Below, in pieces: positions 25,433 through 35,228 of a stretch of 64,000 nt of DNA; position 1 is the first letter of the stretch; every line of letters begins with the position of its first letter. This stretch comes from an uncultured Myxococcales bacterium. GTDB lineage: Bacteria > Myxococcota_A > UBA9042 > DTJE01. The DNA lies in assembly GCA_903936705.1 (NCBI GenBank), contig CAIZWN010000056.1:1-64000 (forward strand). Reading direction: 5' to 3'. A program made the position numbers and the translations under genes. The notes below the pieces were generated by a model. It did not search any database and was not told the DNA's origin. It saw nothing but the letters and a program-made list of their open reading frames with translations.

Positions 25433-27076
25433 TCAGTCTTCCAGCAATTCCACGAACGACAAGACCACCGGTTTACGGTTCATCTTCCGGCGGAAGAACG
25501 CCCTCAGAGACGCGGTCAACGCCTCCTCAAGTTGCTGCCGGTTCGAGTCGATCGGCAGTTCGGCGACCTGGTCTGCAACGATGCCGGCGGCCTCGTCCAG
25601 CACTCCCTCCTGCATCATCGGAATGCCGGCCGTGTGCAAATCGACCGACGCCTTCCACTTGCGCCGCCCGCGCTGGGCCTTCAGACGCGCAGCCACCACA
25701 CCGGTCCAACCCATGCGACGACGTTCCTCGAGCACCAGTTCGCCAGCATCGCCAACCAGCGGTTCGTCGAGATAGTGGAACGTCAATGGCACGTGCTCGG
25801 TCACGACGGCATCGTCGACAGTGACCTCAAGCAGGTGGCCGTTCTCGATGATCCTCACGTCATCCACGCCGGTTTCAGCTGCAAGTTCCGCGTGCGAACG
25901 CAGAAAGGCGTACTCCCCGTGGATTGGCACGAACGTCTTCGGGCGCACCAGGCGCAGCATCTGGGCAAGTTCGTCCCGCTGGGCGTGCCCAGACCCGTGC
26001 ACTGGTGCCATCTTCTCGTGGACGACCCTGGCCCCCAGACGGGACAGGTTGTTCAGCATCCTGTGGATTGTCCGCTCGTTGCCGGGAATCATGCGGCTGG
26101 ACAGGATCAATACGTCGCCTTCCTTGATCCGCAGGTCCGGGTGGTCGTTCAGAGCAGCTCGGAATAGTACCGATCGTGGTTCGGCCTGGCTGCCGGTGCA
26201 GATCACCATGACGTTGCGATCCGCCATCCGATGCAGCATGTGCGGATCGACCAGATCTGCAATCGGGGATAGTTTGAACGCCCTTTCGGCAGCCTGGTTG
26301 TACAGCAGAAGGCTTCTGCCAATCAGGCATACTCGCCTGCCGACCGACCTGGCGGCATCGACCAGCGCCCTGACCCTGTACACGTTCGACGCGAACAGCG
26401 ACACGATCACGCGGCCCTCGGCCGCCTCAATCTGACGAGTCAATTCGGCCACGACCTCGCGGTCCGGGCGGGAGTGCCCTGGAACCTCGGCGTTCGTGCT
26501 GTCCGACAGCAGCAGCCGTACTCCTTCGTCCCCAAGGGCGCGAAATCCTTCCGAGTCAAACGCGGTGCCGTCCAGGGGATCCGGGTCGATCTTGAAATCG
26601 CCGGTGTGCACCACGATTCCGACGGGTGTTCGCAAGACCAGTGCGTGGCAGTCCGGAATCGAGTGGGTGACCCGGAGGAAGTTCACGCTTATTGGCCCCA
26701 CCGTGATCGTGTGCCCAGGTGCCACTGGCCGCAGGTCGGCCCTAGCCACGGCCCCGAACTCGTTGGCCTTCAGGCGCAGCAGTTCGCAGACGAATGGTGG
26801 CGCATACACCGGGACCTTCAGCGAACCCACGATGTATTCCACGGCCCCGATGTGGTCTTCGTGACCGTGGGTCAGCAGGATTGCTTGGACGCGGTCCCGG
26901 TACTCTGCCAGCAGGTCCAGGTCGGGCATCATCAACTCGACGCCCACCATTGAAGGGTCGCAGAATTGCACGCCGGCATCCACGATCAGCCAGTCGTCCC
27001 CAACCCCATAAAGGGTCAGGTTCATGCCGATCTCGCCCAGTCCGCCTATTGGCAGTATGTTCAAAGTACTGTTCAC
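25433..27076 (-). CDS. rnj: Ribonuclease J
   Basis: A 547-aa metallo-beta-lactamase/beta-CASP ribonuclease acting in mRNA and rRNA processing with endo- and 5'-exonuclease activity. Zinc motif HGHEDH occupies residues 70-75 (LLTHGHEDHIGAVEYIVG); HTGDFKID and LLLSDSTNAEVPGHS complete the catalytic pocket. Beta-CASP features include CTGSQAEPRSVLFR and VHGSGHA, and PIHGEYAFLRSHAELA is nearly invariant in RNase J. The last ~110 residues form the usual C-terminal domain. GTG start at 27076 with GAGG upstream. Possession of RNase J is normal in many non-enteric bacteria. Confidence 0.96.
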   Translation of the reverse strand: MNSTLNILPIGGLGEIGMNLTLYGVGDDWLIVDAGVQFCDPSMVGVELMMPDLDLLAEYRDRVQAILLTHGHEDHIGAVEYIVGSLKVPVYAPPFVCELLRLKANEFGAVARADLRPVAPGHTITVGPISVNFLRVTHSIPDCHALVLRTPVGIVVHTGDFKIDPDPLDGTAFDSEGFRALGDEGVRLLLSDSTNAEVPGHSRPDREVVAELTRQIEAAEGRVIVSLFASNVYRVRALVDAARSVGRRVCLIGRSLLLYNQAAERAFKLSPIADLVDPHMLHRMADRNVMVICTGSQAEPRSVLFRAALNDHPDLRIKEGDVLILSSRMIPGNERTIHRMLNNLSRLGARVVHEKMAPVHGSGHAQRDELAQMLRLVRPKTFVPIHGEYAFLRSHAELAAETGVDDVRIIENGHLLEVTVDDAVVTEHVPLTFHYLDEPLVGDAGELVLEERRRMGWTGVVAARLKAQRGRRKWKASVDLHTAGIPMMQEGVLDEAAGIVADQVAELPIDSNRQQLEEALTASLRAFFRRKMNRKPVVLSFVELLED

Positions 27077-27144
27077 ATCGGCCTCGCTATCGTGCAGGAT
27101 TCGTTTTGAATCAATGGCCGCAGCCGCATCCTGCGGCAGGAAAC

Positions 27145-28125
27145 CTATCGGCCCTTGAGCAGGCGTGACGCCTCTATGGCGAAGTACGTAAGTATCAGAT
27201 CCGCGCCGGCGCGCCGAATGGCGATCAGGGATTCCATCATCGCCCGGTCGTGATCCAGCCAGCCACGTTCGGCTGCAGCCTTCAACATCGAGTACTCGCC
27301 ACTGACCTGGTAAGCCGCCAACGGCAGGTCAAAGTCGTCCCGCGCCATCCGGATCAAGTCAAGGTTGGTGCCAGCCGGCTTGATCATCAGGATGTCGGCG
27401 CCTTCTTCCTCGTCCAGCAGCAATTCGGACATCGCTTCACGAGCATTTGCCGAATCCATCTGGTACGAGCGGCGGTCCCCGAATTTGGGGGCCGATTCGG
27501 CCGCCTCGCGGAACGGGCCATAGAACGCCGAGGCATGCTTGGCAGAGTAGGCCATGATGGGCAGGTCTTCGAATCCCGCCTCGTCCAGTTCCTCGCGAAT
27601 GAATCCGATTCGGCCGTCCATCATGTCCGACGGCGCCACCATGTCCGCACCGGCCTTGGCGTGCGACACTGCTTCCTTGGCCAGCAACTCGAGGGTCGAG
27701 TCGTTCAGCACCTCGCCCTTCTCGACGATGCCGCAATGCCCGTGGTCGGTGTACTCGCACAGGCAGACATCGGTGATGACGCACAGGTCGTTGCCGTACT
27801 CTTTCTTCAGCGCACGTATCGCCCGCTGGACAGGTGCCTGGTCGCTGTAGGCTTGCGTTCCCAGGGCGTCCTTCTTGTCCGGAATTCCGAACAGGATGAC
27901 TGCTGGAACTCCGACCTTCAGAGCCTCGCCTGCGGTCTTGACTGCCTCGTCAACCGACAGTTGCGCCTGCCCAGGCATGGCGCCAATCGGCGTGCGGACC
28001 TTCTGGCCCGGAACCACGAACAGCGGGTAGATGAAATCATCCGGAGAAAGACGGGTTTCGCGAACCATCCTTCGAAGGGTCTCGGTGCGGCGCAAGCGAC
28101 GCATTCGACGTTCGGGGAATCCCAT
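27145..28125 (-). CDS. hemB: Delta-aminolevulinic acid dehydratase (porphobilinogen synthase)
   Basis: A 326-aa cytosolic enzyme that condenses two 5-aminolevulinate molecules to porphobilinogen for haem synthesis. The two catalytic lysines are K196 ([18 protein letters not shown]) and K249 ([13 protein letters not shown]). The Zn site is of the cysteine type: C121, C123 and C131 in [17 protein letters not shown] 28125 with GAGG upstream is preferred over a start five residues earlier. Haem supply is needed by the cytochrome bd oxidase encoded elsewhere in the window, though there is no operon link. Neighbours on the same strand are malic enzyme upstream (118-bp gap) and rnj downstream. Confidence 0.97.
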   Translation of the reverse strand: MGFPERRMRRLRRTETLRRMVRETRLSPDDFIYPLFVVPGQKVRTPIGAMPGQAQLSVDEAVKTAGEALKVGVPAVILFGIPDKKDALGTQAYSDQAPVQRAIRALKKEYGNDLCVITDVCLCEYTDHGHCGIVEKGEVLNDSTLELLAKEAVSHAKAGADMVAPSDMMDGRIGFIREELDEAGFEDLPIMAYSAKHASAFYGPFREAAESAPKFGDRRSYQMDSANAREAMSELLLDEEEGADILMIKPAGTNLDLIRMARDDFDLPLAAYQVSGEYSMLKAAAERGWLDHDRAMMESLIAIRRAGADLILTYFAIEASRLLKGR

Positions 28126-28243
28126 GGAAAAGCCTCGCAAAAGCCGACAAAGCCTTTAACACAGCGGGCGCTGCATGGTCAAGGATGCAGGCCTGTGCGC
28201 GTTGAGGCTGGGCGCCTGGTCGCGAGAACCAGGCTCGATCCAT

Positions 28244-29974
28244 CTAGTGCCGCCCAGAACACCGGTCCAGACGGTAAGGCACGTAATGCGGCTGCCACTG
28301 CGCCTTGCGGATCAAGCGCTCCAAAGCCTCGTCGTCAAGGCGTCGGCCGATACCCGAGTCCCGGGCCTCCTTTGCGACGGCCAGGGCCGCCTGGGCGGAT
28401 GACTCGCGAATGTCCTTCATCTGGGGCAGCATCCAGCCAGCGCGCCGCGCCTCGGGAGTGACCATCTGGGCCAGTGCCTTAGAGGCGGCTGTGAACATGC
28501 GGTCAGTCACCTTCGGGGCGCCCGAGATGATTGCCCCAAGTCCGACGCCCGGGAAGATGAAGAGGTTGTTGCACTGGGCGATGCCCTGAACGCCGTCCGG
28601 GGTCTCGATCGGAGCGAACGGGCTGCCCGTGGCCATCAGGAACCTGCCGTTCGTGGCTTTCATCACTTCGTCCGGCGTGCATTCGACCTTCGATGTCGGG
28701 TTCGACAGCGCCAGAATGATGGGGCGAGGACAATGTGCTGCCATCTCGCGCAGGATCTCCTCGCTGAACAAACCGCGCTGGGCGGTGACGCCAACCAGGA
28801 CGTCGGGATGGACATTACGGATCACGTCGGCCAGATCAATACGGTCGGGATTGGCAAGCTTCCAGCCAGCTACGTCCGAGCGCGAATGGGCGAACGCTTT
28901 CTGCTGCGGTTCAAGGGCTGGATCGTCGGCCAGCAGTAAACCCTGGCGGTCTACTGCGAAGATCCTGCCTCGCGCCTCGGCGTCGGTCAGCCCTTCCTCC
29001 TCCATGACTGTCCTGATGTTGTCTGAAATTCCGCGCCCGGCCTCGCCAAACCCTGCCATCACGTACTTCATTTCGCGCATGCGGGTTTCGCGTATCCGCG
29101 CCGCAGTCACCAGCGCCGCCAGCGCCGTTGCGCCCGTCCCCTGGATATCGTCGTTGAACGACAGGATCCGGTCCCGGTACCGATCCAGCAGGTCAAAGGC
29201 GTGATGCTTGGCGAAATCCTCCCACTGCAACAGGGCGTGCGGGAAGGCCCGTTTCACGGCGTTTACGAACTTCTCGATGAAGTCATCGTACGCGGCGCCG
29301 ACCAGGCGGGTTTTTCGGTAGCCCATGTAGGCCGGGTCATTCAGCAGACGTTCGTTGTTGGTGCCGACATCGATGCACATCGGCATGCAGCAGGCCGGGT
29401 GCAGGCATCCTGCAGCCACGTACAGACCGACCTTGCCGATGGAAATCCCCATGCCGTCGGATCCCAGATCACCTAGGCCAAGGATTCGTTCGCCGTCGGT
29501 AACGACGATCAGTCGCAGGTCCGGCAGCGTCACGTCCTCGAAGATCTGGTTGATGCTGTCGATGTTGTCCGGGTGGATGTATATGCCTCGCGCACGTCGC
29601 AGAATATGGCTCATCTGCATGCACGCCTGTCCTACGGTCGGCGTGTATATGATCGGAATCATCTCTTCCAGGTTTCTAAGGATCACCTGGTAGAACAGCG
29701 TTTCGTTCCGGTTCTGCAACTCCATCAGGTAGATGTATCGTTCGAGGTCATCGGATTTCCGTCGGTAGTGTTCCAAACAGACGTTAGCCTGCGCATCCAG
29801 CGACGAAACGCCGTGGGCCAGCAACCCTCCCAGTTCCAATTCATGCCGCTCGTCACGAGGGAATGCGTGACCCTTGTTCAGGCATGGGTTGTTCAGCAGT
29901 CGCTGTCCGGTGACGTAGACCTCGTAGAAGTCCTCGCCGGTAATCGGGTCGATCTTGAACGAAAATGACTTCAT
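28244..29974 (-). CDS. NAD-type malic enzyme (long, eukaryote-like form)
   Basis: A 576-aa oxidative decarboxylase converting malate to pyruvate and CO2. Family landmarks include LNKGHAFPRDERHELELGGL, IIYTPTVGQAC (catalytic Tyr), ILGLGDLGSDGMGISIGK (catalytic Lys region), FNDDIQGTGATALAAL and MAGFGEAGRGISDNI for dinucleotide binding. The length and IYTPTVG/GDLG motifs place it with the SfcA/human-like class, not the short MaeB type. Start at ATG 29974 with GGGAG; the frame runs further upstream but that part is not protein-like. NAD versus NADP preference is not certain. Its promoter region carries a CGGGCAT inverted repeat (30014-30039). Confidence 0.95.
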   Translation of the reverse strand: MKSFSFKIDPITGEDFYEVYVTGQRLLNNPCLNKGHAFPRDERHELELGGLLAHGVSSLDAQANVCLEHYRRKSDDLERYIYLMELQNRNETLFYQVILRNLEEMIPIIYTPTVGQACMQMSHILRRARGIYIHPDNIDSINQIFEDVTLPDLRLIVVTDGERILGLGDLGSDGMGISIGKVGLYVAAGCLHPACCMPMCIDVGTNNERLLNDPAYMGYRKTRLVGAAYDDFIEKFVNAVKRAFPHALLQWEDFAKHHAFDLLDRYRDRILSFNDDIQGTGATALAALVTAARIRETRMREMKYVMAGFGEAGRGISDNIRTVMEEEGLTDAEARGRIFAVDRQGLLLADDPALEPQQKAFAHSRSDVAGWKLANPDRIDLADVIRNVHPDVLVGVTAQRGLFSEEILREMAAHCPRPIILALSNPTSKVECTPDEVMKATNGRFLMATGSPFAPIETPDGVQGIAQCNNLFIFPGVGLGAIISGAPKVTDRMFTAASKALAQMVTPEARRAGWMLPQMKDIRESSAQAALAVAKEARDSGIGRRLDDEALERLIRKAQWQPHYVPYRLDRCSGRH

Positions 29975-30013
29975 TGCGAACTCCCGTTGGAGAACGGTCG
30001 AGAAAGCCGCCTT

Positions 30014-30039
30014 CGGGCATTCTAGGCACATGATGCCCG
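30014..30039 (-). promoter_or_regulatory. Inverted repeat overlapping a -10-like box upstream of malic enzyme
   Basis: CGGGCAT (30014-30020) and ATGCCCG (30033-30039) form perfect 7-bp arms 12 bases apart. On the minus strand TAGAAT (30024-30019) overlaps one arm and resembles a -10 box; the -35 (TTTCAA) is weak. Arm spacing and position fit a dimeric repressor operator. The regulator is not known and is not encoded beside it. Confidence 0.35.
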
Positions 30040-30139
30040 AGGTTGAAAGTGTCATCTGGCTGGATGACGTCAATCCCGTTGCGTTGCAACAACGCCCCGT
30101 GGTAACAGCTTGCCGTCAACCTTTTGAGGGGAGGGACCT

Positions 30140-30415
30140 ATGTCCATGATTACTGTCGAAAGGAACCCGTCGGACCAGCGCCTGGCCCAGTTGGGCGTCA
30201 AGGCCTGGCCAATCTGGACCAAGGAGCAGAGCGAGTTCCCTTGGGAGTACGACGAGCAGGAAATCTGCTACTTTCTTGCCGGCGATGTCATTGTTACGGC
30301 CGATGACGGGGAACAGGCTCATTTCGGAAAGGGAGACCTGGTCACGTTCGCGGTCGGATTGAAGTGCACGTGGAAGGTGTTGGAAGCGGTCCGGAAACAC
30401 TATCGCTTCGGCTGA
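30140..30415 (+). CDS. Small cupin-domain protein (COG3450-like)
   Basis: A 91-aa single-domain cupin, ATG 30140 behind GGGGAGGGACC. KAWPIWTKEQSEFPWEYDEQ, EICYFLAGDVIVTADDG, HFGKGDLVTFAVGLKCTWKV and VRKHYRF are typical of this small conserved group. Most of the canonical histidine metal ligands are replaced (only isolated His in QAHFG and KHY), so a metal-dependent oxygenase activity is unlikely. Role unknown; sugar or small-ligand binding is possible. It stands alone, divergent from malic enzyme and convergent with the giant lipoprotein gene. Confidence 0.85.
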   Translation: MSMITVERNPSDQRLAQLGVKAWPIWTKEQSEFPWEYDEQEICYFLAGDVIVTADDGEQAHFGKGDLVTFAVGLKCTWKVLEAVRKHYRFG

Positions 30416-30439
30416 TGAAGGACTGCATGCGGGACAAGG

Positions 30440-33400
30440 CTACTTTCTGACGGCGTCTGGCAGTTCAGGGCAGCTTGAATTGGCCAGGCACGGATCGTCC
30501 AACAGCGTCTTCCCTCCAGACGTCATGAACAAGAACGCCTGGTTCTCGAAATAGTTGTTGATGTTGAACTTTCTGGATGGGTTGGACGGCTCGACACCGT
30601 GGGCACCCAGCGGATAGGTGTACGGGAAGCGCAGGCCCAGGATGCCCGTGTCGGTAACAACCGTTTGTGGAGTGTACCCATCAACTGTCGGTTCGCCGAA
30701 CTCGTTCATCCCGCGGTCGGCATTGTCTGGGTCCGCGTGCAAAGGCAGCGCCTGGGTCGGGTCGATGGCAAGCGCCGCGGAAAATTCCTCCGGATAACGA
30801 ACGTCATAGACGAACGGCACCTGGTTCTTCCAGTCCTGCAGGGTCAGCTTGGTGCTCAGATGCCGACGGTACGTCTCGACGGCCTCGGGAACAAAAGACT
30901 TCAGCAGCAGGTCGTTCGGTGTGTTCTCGCTGCCAGTGAAGGGCAGAATGCCGGCGGCTCGTGCCAGCGCGAGGCTGGACCCGACGGAAACATTGGGGTC
31001 GCCAACCGTGTGGTAGATGACCATGTTCGACTGCGGGTTTCTGCATACGCCCTTCGGGCAGGACAGTTCGTCGTAGCCGCAGCCGCATTCGGTTCGCTTG
31101 GCGTACATGCGCGCATAGGCAATCGGGTCGCCCTTCTCGACCAGCATCGCGGCAAGCCCAAGAAGCCTTCTGAAGTTGGGGGTGTTGCGCGCGCGGCCCA
31201 GACCCGGCGCAATCGCAACCAAGGGTGGCCCAACCATGCACTTGTTGTCGGCCGTAAGCTGGACAGGGCAGGGCTTGGAAGGATCGGCAAACTCGCGAAG
31301 GGGGTAGGTTGCGCCCTCGAAGGTCACCGGAATCTGGAAGGAATCAATGATCTTCTTGGGAACAACCTTGGACGGGTCCTCGACCCATCCACCGTAGATA
31401 TCGATCTGTATCAAGTCTCCGAACAGCAGCGAGCGCTTCAGGTCGGTCTTCGGGGCATCAGCCGTGGTCGTGTCGCACTCGGCGGGCCCTGTCGGCACTC
31501 CGGTTTCGTCCACAGGTACCTTCCACGAACCCACGGCGCAATCGACGGGAACAGCCTTCGTATCCCCATCCTTCAACCCCAGGACCCGGCGCTTTTCGAT
31601 GGCGCTGAGGGCGTCAGCGGGAATGGACACGCGGAAGCCTCGCCACTTGGCGCACTCGGGGGTGTTCCTGCGCGCGGGATCGACCTGGCAGTTTGCCTTC
31701 TCGGCCAGACACGCCTTGTCTTCCTTGCAATCGGTGTTTGCATCGCCTTGAACTGGCATCCTGAACGCTTTTCTGGTTTCGCCGTTCGACAGGTTGCGCA
31801 CGACCACGGTGTCGCCAGGCAGGATGTCCGATACCCGCGCAAAGGGATAGTAGTGCGGGCGGTCGACGGGCCGGTCCTGGCCCTTTGCCAGGGGCGCGTG
31901 GTACTCGCGGTGCAGGTGGTTGGCAAGCCAGGCCAGTTCCACCTTCCCGTCAGCGGTTGGCGTGAAGACGACCATCGGGCCCATCATCGGCATCCAGACG
32001 CCCTCGGGCACGCCAGGGTTGGTAGAGCGCATGCCCGCGGCAATGAGGCCGCCGCCACCCGAAACGGGGGTGCTGGCCGTCACGGCAGGATCGACTGCGA
32101 CAGCGATCTGGGCGATGAACGCCCCCATGGACTGGCCCCATACCGGCACGTCGGGATTGACTGCTGTACCCATGTCGACAACGCCGTTGCCGTCCCAATC
32201 GCCCATCAAGTCGTTAGCCACTCCGTCGTTGTTGCTGTCGGCCTTCCACAGGGGTGGATTTTCGCCGCCCAGCGACCGCAAAATCTTGATCATCTGCATG
32301 TGGTCGACGACAGCCTGCCTTACCATGTCTCGCGTATGGCTGATGTCGGCCGACCAGAAATCGCCGCCGTTGTCGAACGACGACCGGACTCCGTCGTTGT
32401 CCAGGTCGCGAATGCGCCCGCCCTGGAAACTCTCGTAGAAGGTTCGCAGGTACAGCCCCTCCAGCAGGGGCGGTACAAGTGCGTTCCAGTCGGTGACATC
32501 ATCCGACGGAAGCGCAAGGCCATGACCGGGTGCGTCCATGCAGCAAAGCGACCAACCATAACGCGCCAGGCGCCCTGCGAAACCGAAGATCTCGAACGGG
32601 GCGCCGCTGAAGCCATGTCCGTAGATCATGACCGGAAATGGCTGTTTGTGGCCTTCGGTCTCCTTGGGCACCGAACAAATGAAGGTCGCCTTCTGGTCTT
32701 TTCCAACTGATGCAGCGCCCGTCTTGGTGTTTACGTCGAATGCCTCGTTTTCGTCGCCAGGGTAGGCGGACGCCGGGTTCATGCCGTCGCGGTCGACCAG
32801 GAACCAGGGCGTGGTGAACTTGCCGAGGACCCAGTGGCTGACAAAGGCATTGTCCTTTTCGAGCTCGGTTACAACTTCCGGCGGGTAGGTAAGGATCGGG
32901 GCCAGTATCGAAATCAGCGGAGCCAGGGTTTCGTTCGGCAGGTTGTACAGGCGGTCCGGAGGCGTTCCGTCATCGTCGGGGTCCTGCGCCGGGGAGGCCT
33001 CGAGGTCCGGCGGGAACTTTGTCGCCAGAGCTGCCATCGTCCCGTTGCCGTAGATGCCCTTGCGGATCGTGACCAGGTCGTCCGCGATCGTCTGGGTCGT
33101 GAACGTCCAGGCGAACGCAACGTCCGAAAGCTTCATGCCGATCTCGTCTCTCGCGAGAATCCCGGCCAGATGCTCGAGGGCATCCGTTTGATCCAGGGCG
33201 TTTATATACGGGAACGGTGACCGCACTGGTTCTCCATCGGTTCCCTTTAGATTGGTCGTCAGCACGACGGCATAGGTCGTAGCCTCTCGCAGCGAAGTGA
33301 CTGGCCACAGGAACAGGGTCTTGGTTTCGCGCTCCCAGAATGTGACCAGGTTGTCGATCGAATTGGGGCCGGGATCCTTCCCGTCGAAGGTGTTCGGCTT

Positions 33401-34000
33401 GTCCAGCACGCCGTCGAAATCGATGTCCTCGTAGGGATCCATTGCGCCGCTGCGGTTCGTGTCCTCGTCGTGGGTTTCGAACAGCAGGTTAGGCGAGTCG
33501 GCGTGTGGATCGAAATCCCAGTACTGCCATGGCCATTCCAAAGCCATCGGGACGTTGCCCTGACCGGCGTCCAGCGGAATCGCCTCGCCGAATCCGGGAG
33601 AGTTGCGGTCGACGTTGACCAGCAGCACTGCATCGTCCTTGAATGAATTGTTGCTGGCATGCCGGCTCTTGAAAAAATCAAGGTTGATATCGGCGTCGAA
33701 CTTCACCCAGATCGGGGCGAATGTGCCGAAACCGTCAAGTTCGTTGAACCGAACGCGGATCTTGGACTCCAGAAAGGTCGATGCCTCGAGGCTGACGTTC
33801 AGCCGCCTGCCCGTCGGGGAGTCGGGGTCAACGCGCGTTGCGGCATTGTTCGGGAAGGGGATCTCAGGCAAAGGTTTTGCCGTCGGGTCCCATACGACTG
33901 TAGGCCCGGAGCCCGACAAAGGGGTCGACCTCAGACCCGATGGCTCGGGGCCGAGACACGCTGCCAAAACGACCAGGATCAGCGGGAGCACTCGACGCAT
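30440..34000 (-). CDS. Giant lipase-type lipoprotein (VolA-like)
   Basis: A 1186-aa exported protein. MRRVLPLILVVLAACLGP gives a short signal with lipobox LAAC (C15). Residues about 20-350 resemble the N-terminal domain of bacterial virulence-type lipases such as VolA (PTAKPLPEIPFPNNAATR; RETTYAVVLTTNLKG-like region). The hydrolase core carries PVMIYGHGFSGAPFEIFGFA and nucleophile S624 in GQSMGAFIAQ. Acidic loops such as RDLDNDGVRSSFDNG, SNNDGVANDLMG and DWDGNGVVDMG look like calcium-binding (thrombospondin type 3/dockerin-like) insertions. Start at ATG 34000 with GTGGAGG. A surface phospholipase/esterase is the best guess. It converges with the cupin gene and lies downstream of the MBL hydrolase gene. 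Confidence 0.8.
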   Translation of the reverse strand: MRRVLPLILVVLAACLGPEPSGLRSTPLSGSGPTVVWDPTAKPLPEIPFPNNAATRVDPDSPTGRRLNVSLEASTFLESKIRVRFNELDGFGTFAPIWVKFDADINLDFFKSRHASNNSFKDDAVLLVNVDRNSPGFGEAIPLDAGQGNVPMALEWPWQYWDFDPHADSPNLLFETHDEDTNRSGAMDPYEDIDFDGVLDKPNTFDGKDPGPNSIDNLVTFWERETKTLFLWPVTSLREATTYAVVLTTNLKGTDGEPVRSPFPYINALDQTDALEHLAGILARDEIGMKLSDVAFAWTFTTQTIADDLVTIRKGIYGNGTMAALATKFPPDLEASPAQDPDDDGTPPDRLYNLPNETLAPLISILAPILTYPPEVVTELEKDNAFVSHWVLGKFTTPWFLVDRDGMNPASAYPGDENEAFDVNTKTGAASVGKDQKATFICSVPKETEGHKQPFPVMIYGHGFSGAPFEIFGFAGRLARYGWSLCCMDAPGHGLALPSDDVTDWNALVPPLLEGLYLRTFYESFQGGRIRDLDNDGVRSSFDNGGDFWSADISHTRDMVRQAVVDHMQMIKILRSLGGENPPLWKADSNNDGVANDLMGDWDGNGVVDMGTAVNPDVPVWGQSMGAFIAQIAVAVDPAVTASTPVSGGGGLIAAGMRSTNPGVPEGVWMPMMGPMVVFTPTADGKVELAWLANHLHREYHAPLAKGQDRPVDRPHYYPFARVSDILPGDTVVVRNLSNGETRKAFRMPVQGDANTDCKEDKACLAEKANCQVDPARRNTPECAKWRGFRVSIPADALSAIEKRRVLGLKDGDTKAVPVDCAVGSWKVPVDETGVPTGPAECDTTTADAPKTDLKRSLLFGDLIQIDIYGGWVEDPSKVVPKKIIDSFQIPVTFEGATYPLREFADPSKPCPVQLTADNKCMVGPPLVAIAPGLGRARNTPNFRRLLGLAAMLVEKGDPIAYARMYAKRTECGCGYDELSCPKGVCRNPQSNMVIYHTVGDPNVSVGSSLALARAAGILPFTGSENTPNDLLLKSFVPEAVETYRRHLSTKLTLQDWKNQVPFVYDVRYPEEFSAALAIDPTQALPLHADPDNADRGMNEFGEPTVDGYTPQTVVTDTGILGLRFPYTYPLGAHGVEPSNPSRKFNINNYFENQAFLFMTSGGKTLLDDPCLANSSCPELPDAVRK

Positions 34001-34169
34001 CGAACGACCTCCACGTGGGAACCGATCGCGGCGATCGGAATCTGGGCAAGGTTCTGTCAAGGCGCACCCGATGTCAACCGGATCAATGCAGGAATCGGGT
34101 GTCTTCCTCGGGTCCGAACAGGTTTGGCAGCACGCCGTCCAAACCGATTGAAACAGCGGCCGGAATCCC

Positions 34170-35228
34170 TCACGCAGCAACGGCGAGATCGACCGGCCCC
34201 GATCGGTCCACAATCAGACTGCCCTCGTCCTCCAGGACATCCATTGCCCCGCGGACCTCGGACAGCGTCAGAAAGACGTCGAAGGCACGAACTGGGCCAA
34301 ACAGCAAAAGGCTCAGGTCCCTTGACGAAACAGGACCACGCTCGCGCACCAGACGCAGGACCTGCTGGCAGCGCTTTTCCTGCAGCATCAGAAGCGTTCT
34401 GCAGCGTCCAGCCAGGTCCGAAAACGGCAAGCCGTGTCCCGGGCAGGCAATCAGGCATTCCATCGCCGCCGTTTTTACCAGGCTCTCGCGATACGACACC
34501 AGAGCCCTATAAGGCGCAGTATCCCCTGGTTCAGGGGCCTCCATCGTCGGGTTTGGCGAGATGACAGGCAATACATGGTCGCCGGTGAATATGATGCCGG
34601 TCCCCTCGACTTCGTACACCAGATCCGACGAGGAATGGCCGGGGCGCGCATGCACCTTTACGGCCGGTCCATCACCACCGTCAACCACGTCCCCGTCGTC
34701 AATTCCAGTCAGCCCAGGGCAGGAATGGCTGATCTTCTTCATGACCCGGGAGTGGCTGGCGAATTGAAGTACCGTTTCCTGGCTGAATCCGCATCTCAAC
34801 AGGAATGCCGAAAAGGCTGGCGCGTCGGCATCAACAAGCTTTTCGACGTCCGAAAGACGACGAACCGCACGTCGCCGAATCATTACCTTGCACCCCGAGG
34901 CATCGCGTATGCGCCAGGCGTTGGCCGCGTGGTCTACGTGGCTATGTGTCAGCAGCAGCGTACGGATGTCCTCGATCCTTCGGCCACCATCCTTCAGTGC
35001 AGCGCCCAGCATATCGAACGAACGATCCCCCAGAACGCCCGTGTCAATCAAGACAGGTTGCGGGCCGTCAAGCCAGTAGAGGTTGACATCACCCGAGGAA
35101 AACCCCGTCGGGAGGGGGATTCGCCAGACCCCCGGCGCCGTCTCGAACAGGAACTCGCCCAGCGCGCGCTCGGGAGCGCAAGGCGGTGCAGCGTCCGAAC
35201 CCTCGCCCATGGCAGGCTCATCGGGCAT
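34170..35228 (-). CDS. MBL-fold metallo-hydrolase (LACTB2/glyoxalase II-like)
   Basis: A 352-aa protein with the zinc motif THSHVDHAAN (H95, H97, D99, H100), then GHSSSDLVYEVEG, GIIFTGDHVLP and CPGHG in correct order for two-metal hydrolases. The last ~100 residues form a winged-helix-like tail (VRERGPVSSRDLSLLLFG), as in LACTB2-type proteins. The start ATG 35228 shares one base with the upstream stop (TAATG) and has GGAGGG upstream, so translation is coupled to the lipoprotein gene at 35228-37159. No signal peptide. Substrate could be a thioester, RNA or lactone; sequence does not decide. Confidence 0.85.
   Translation of the reverse strand: MPDEPAMGEGSDAAPPCAPERALGEFLFETAPGVWRIPLPTGFSSGDVNLYWLDGPQPVLIDTGVLGDRSFDMLGAALKDGGRRIEDIRTLLLTHSHVDHAANAWRIRDASGCKVMIRRRAVRRLSDVEKLVDADAPAFSAFLLRCGFSQETVLQFASHSRVMKKISHSCPGLTGIDDGDVVDGGDGPAVKVHARPGHSSSDLVYEVEGTGIIFTGDHVLPVISPNPTMEAPEPGDTAPYRALVSYRESLVKTAAMECLIACPGHGLPFSDLAGRCRTLLMLQEKRCQQVLRLVRERGPVSSRDLSLLLFGPVRAFDVFLTLSEVRGAMDVLEDEGSLIVDRSGPVDLAVAA

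Noticed and set aside
30599-32710. 703-codon plus-strand frame opposite the giant lipase
   Set aside because: Antisense to a protein with lipobox and GQSMG motif; no recognisable motif in the antisense translation.
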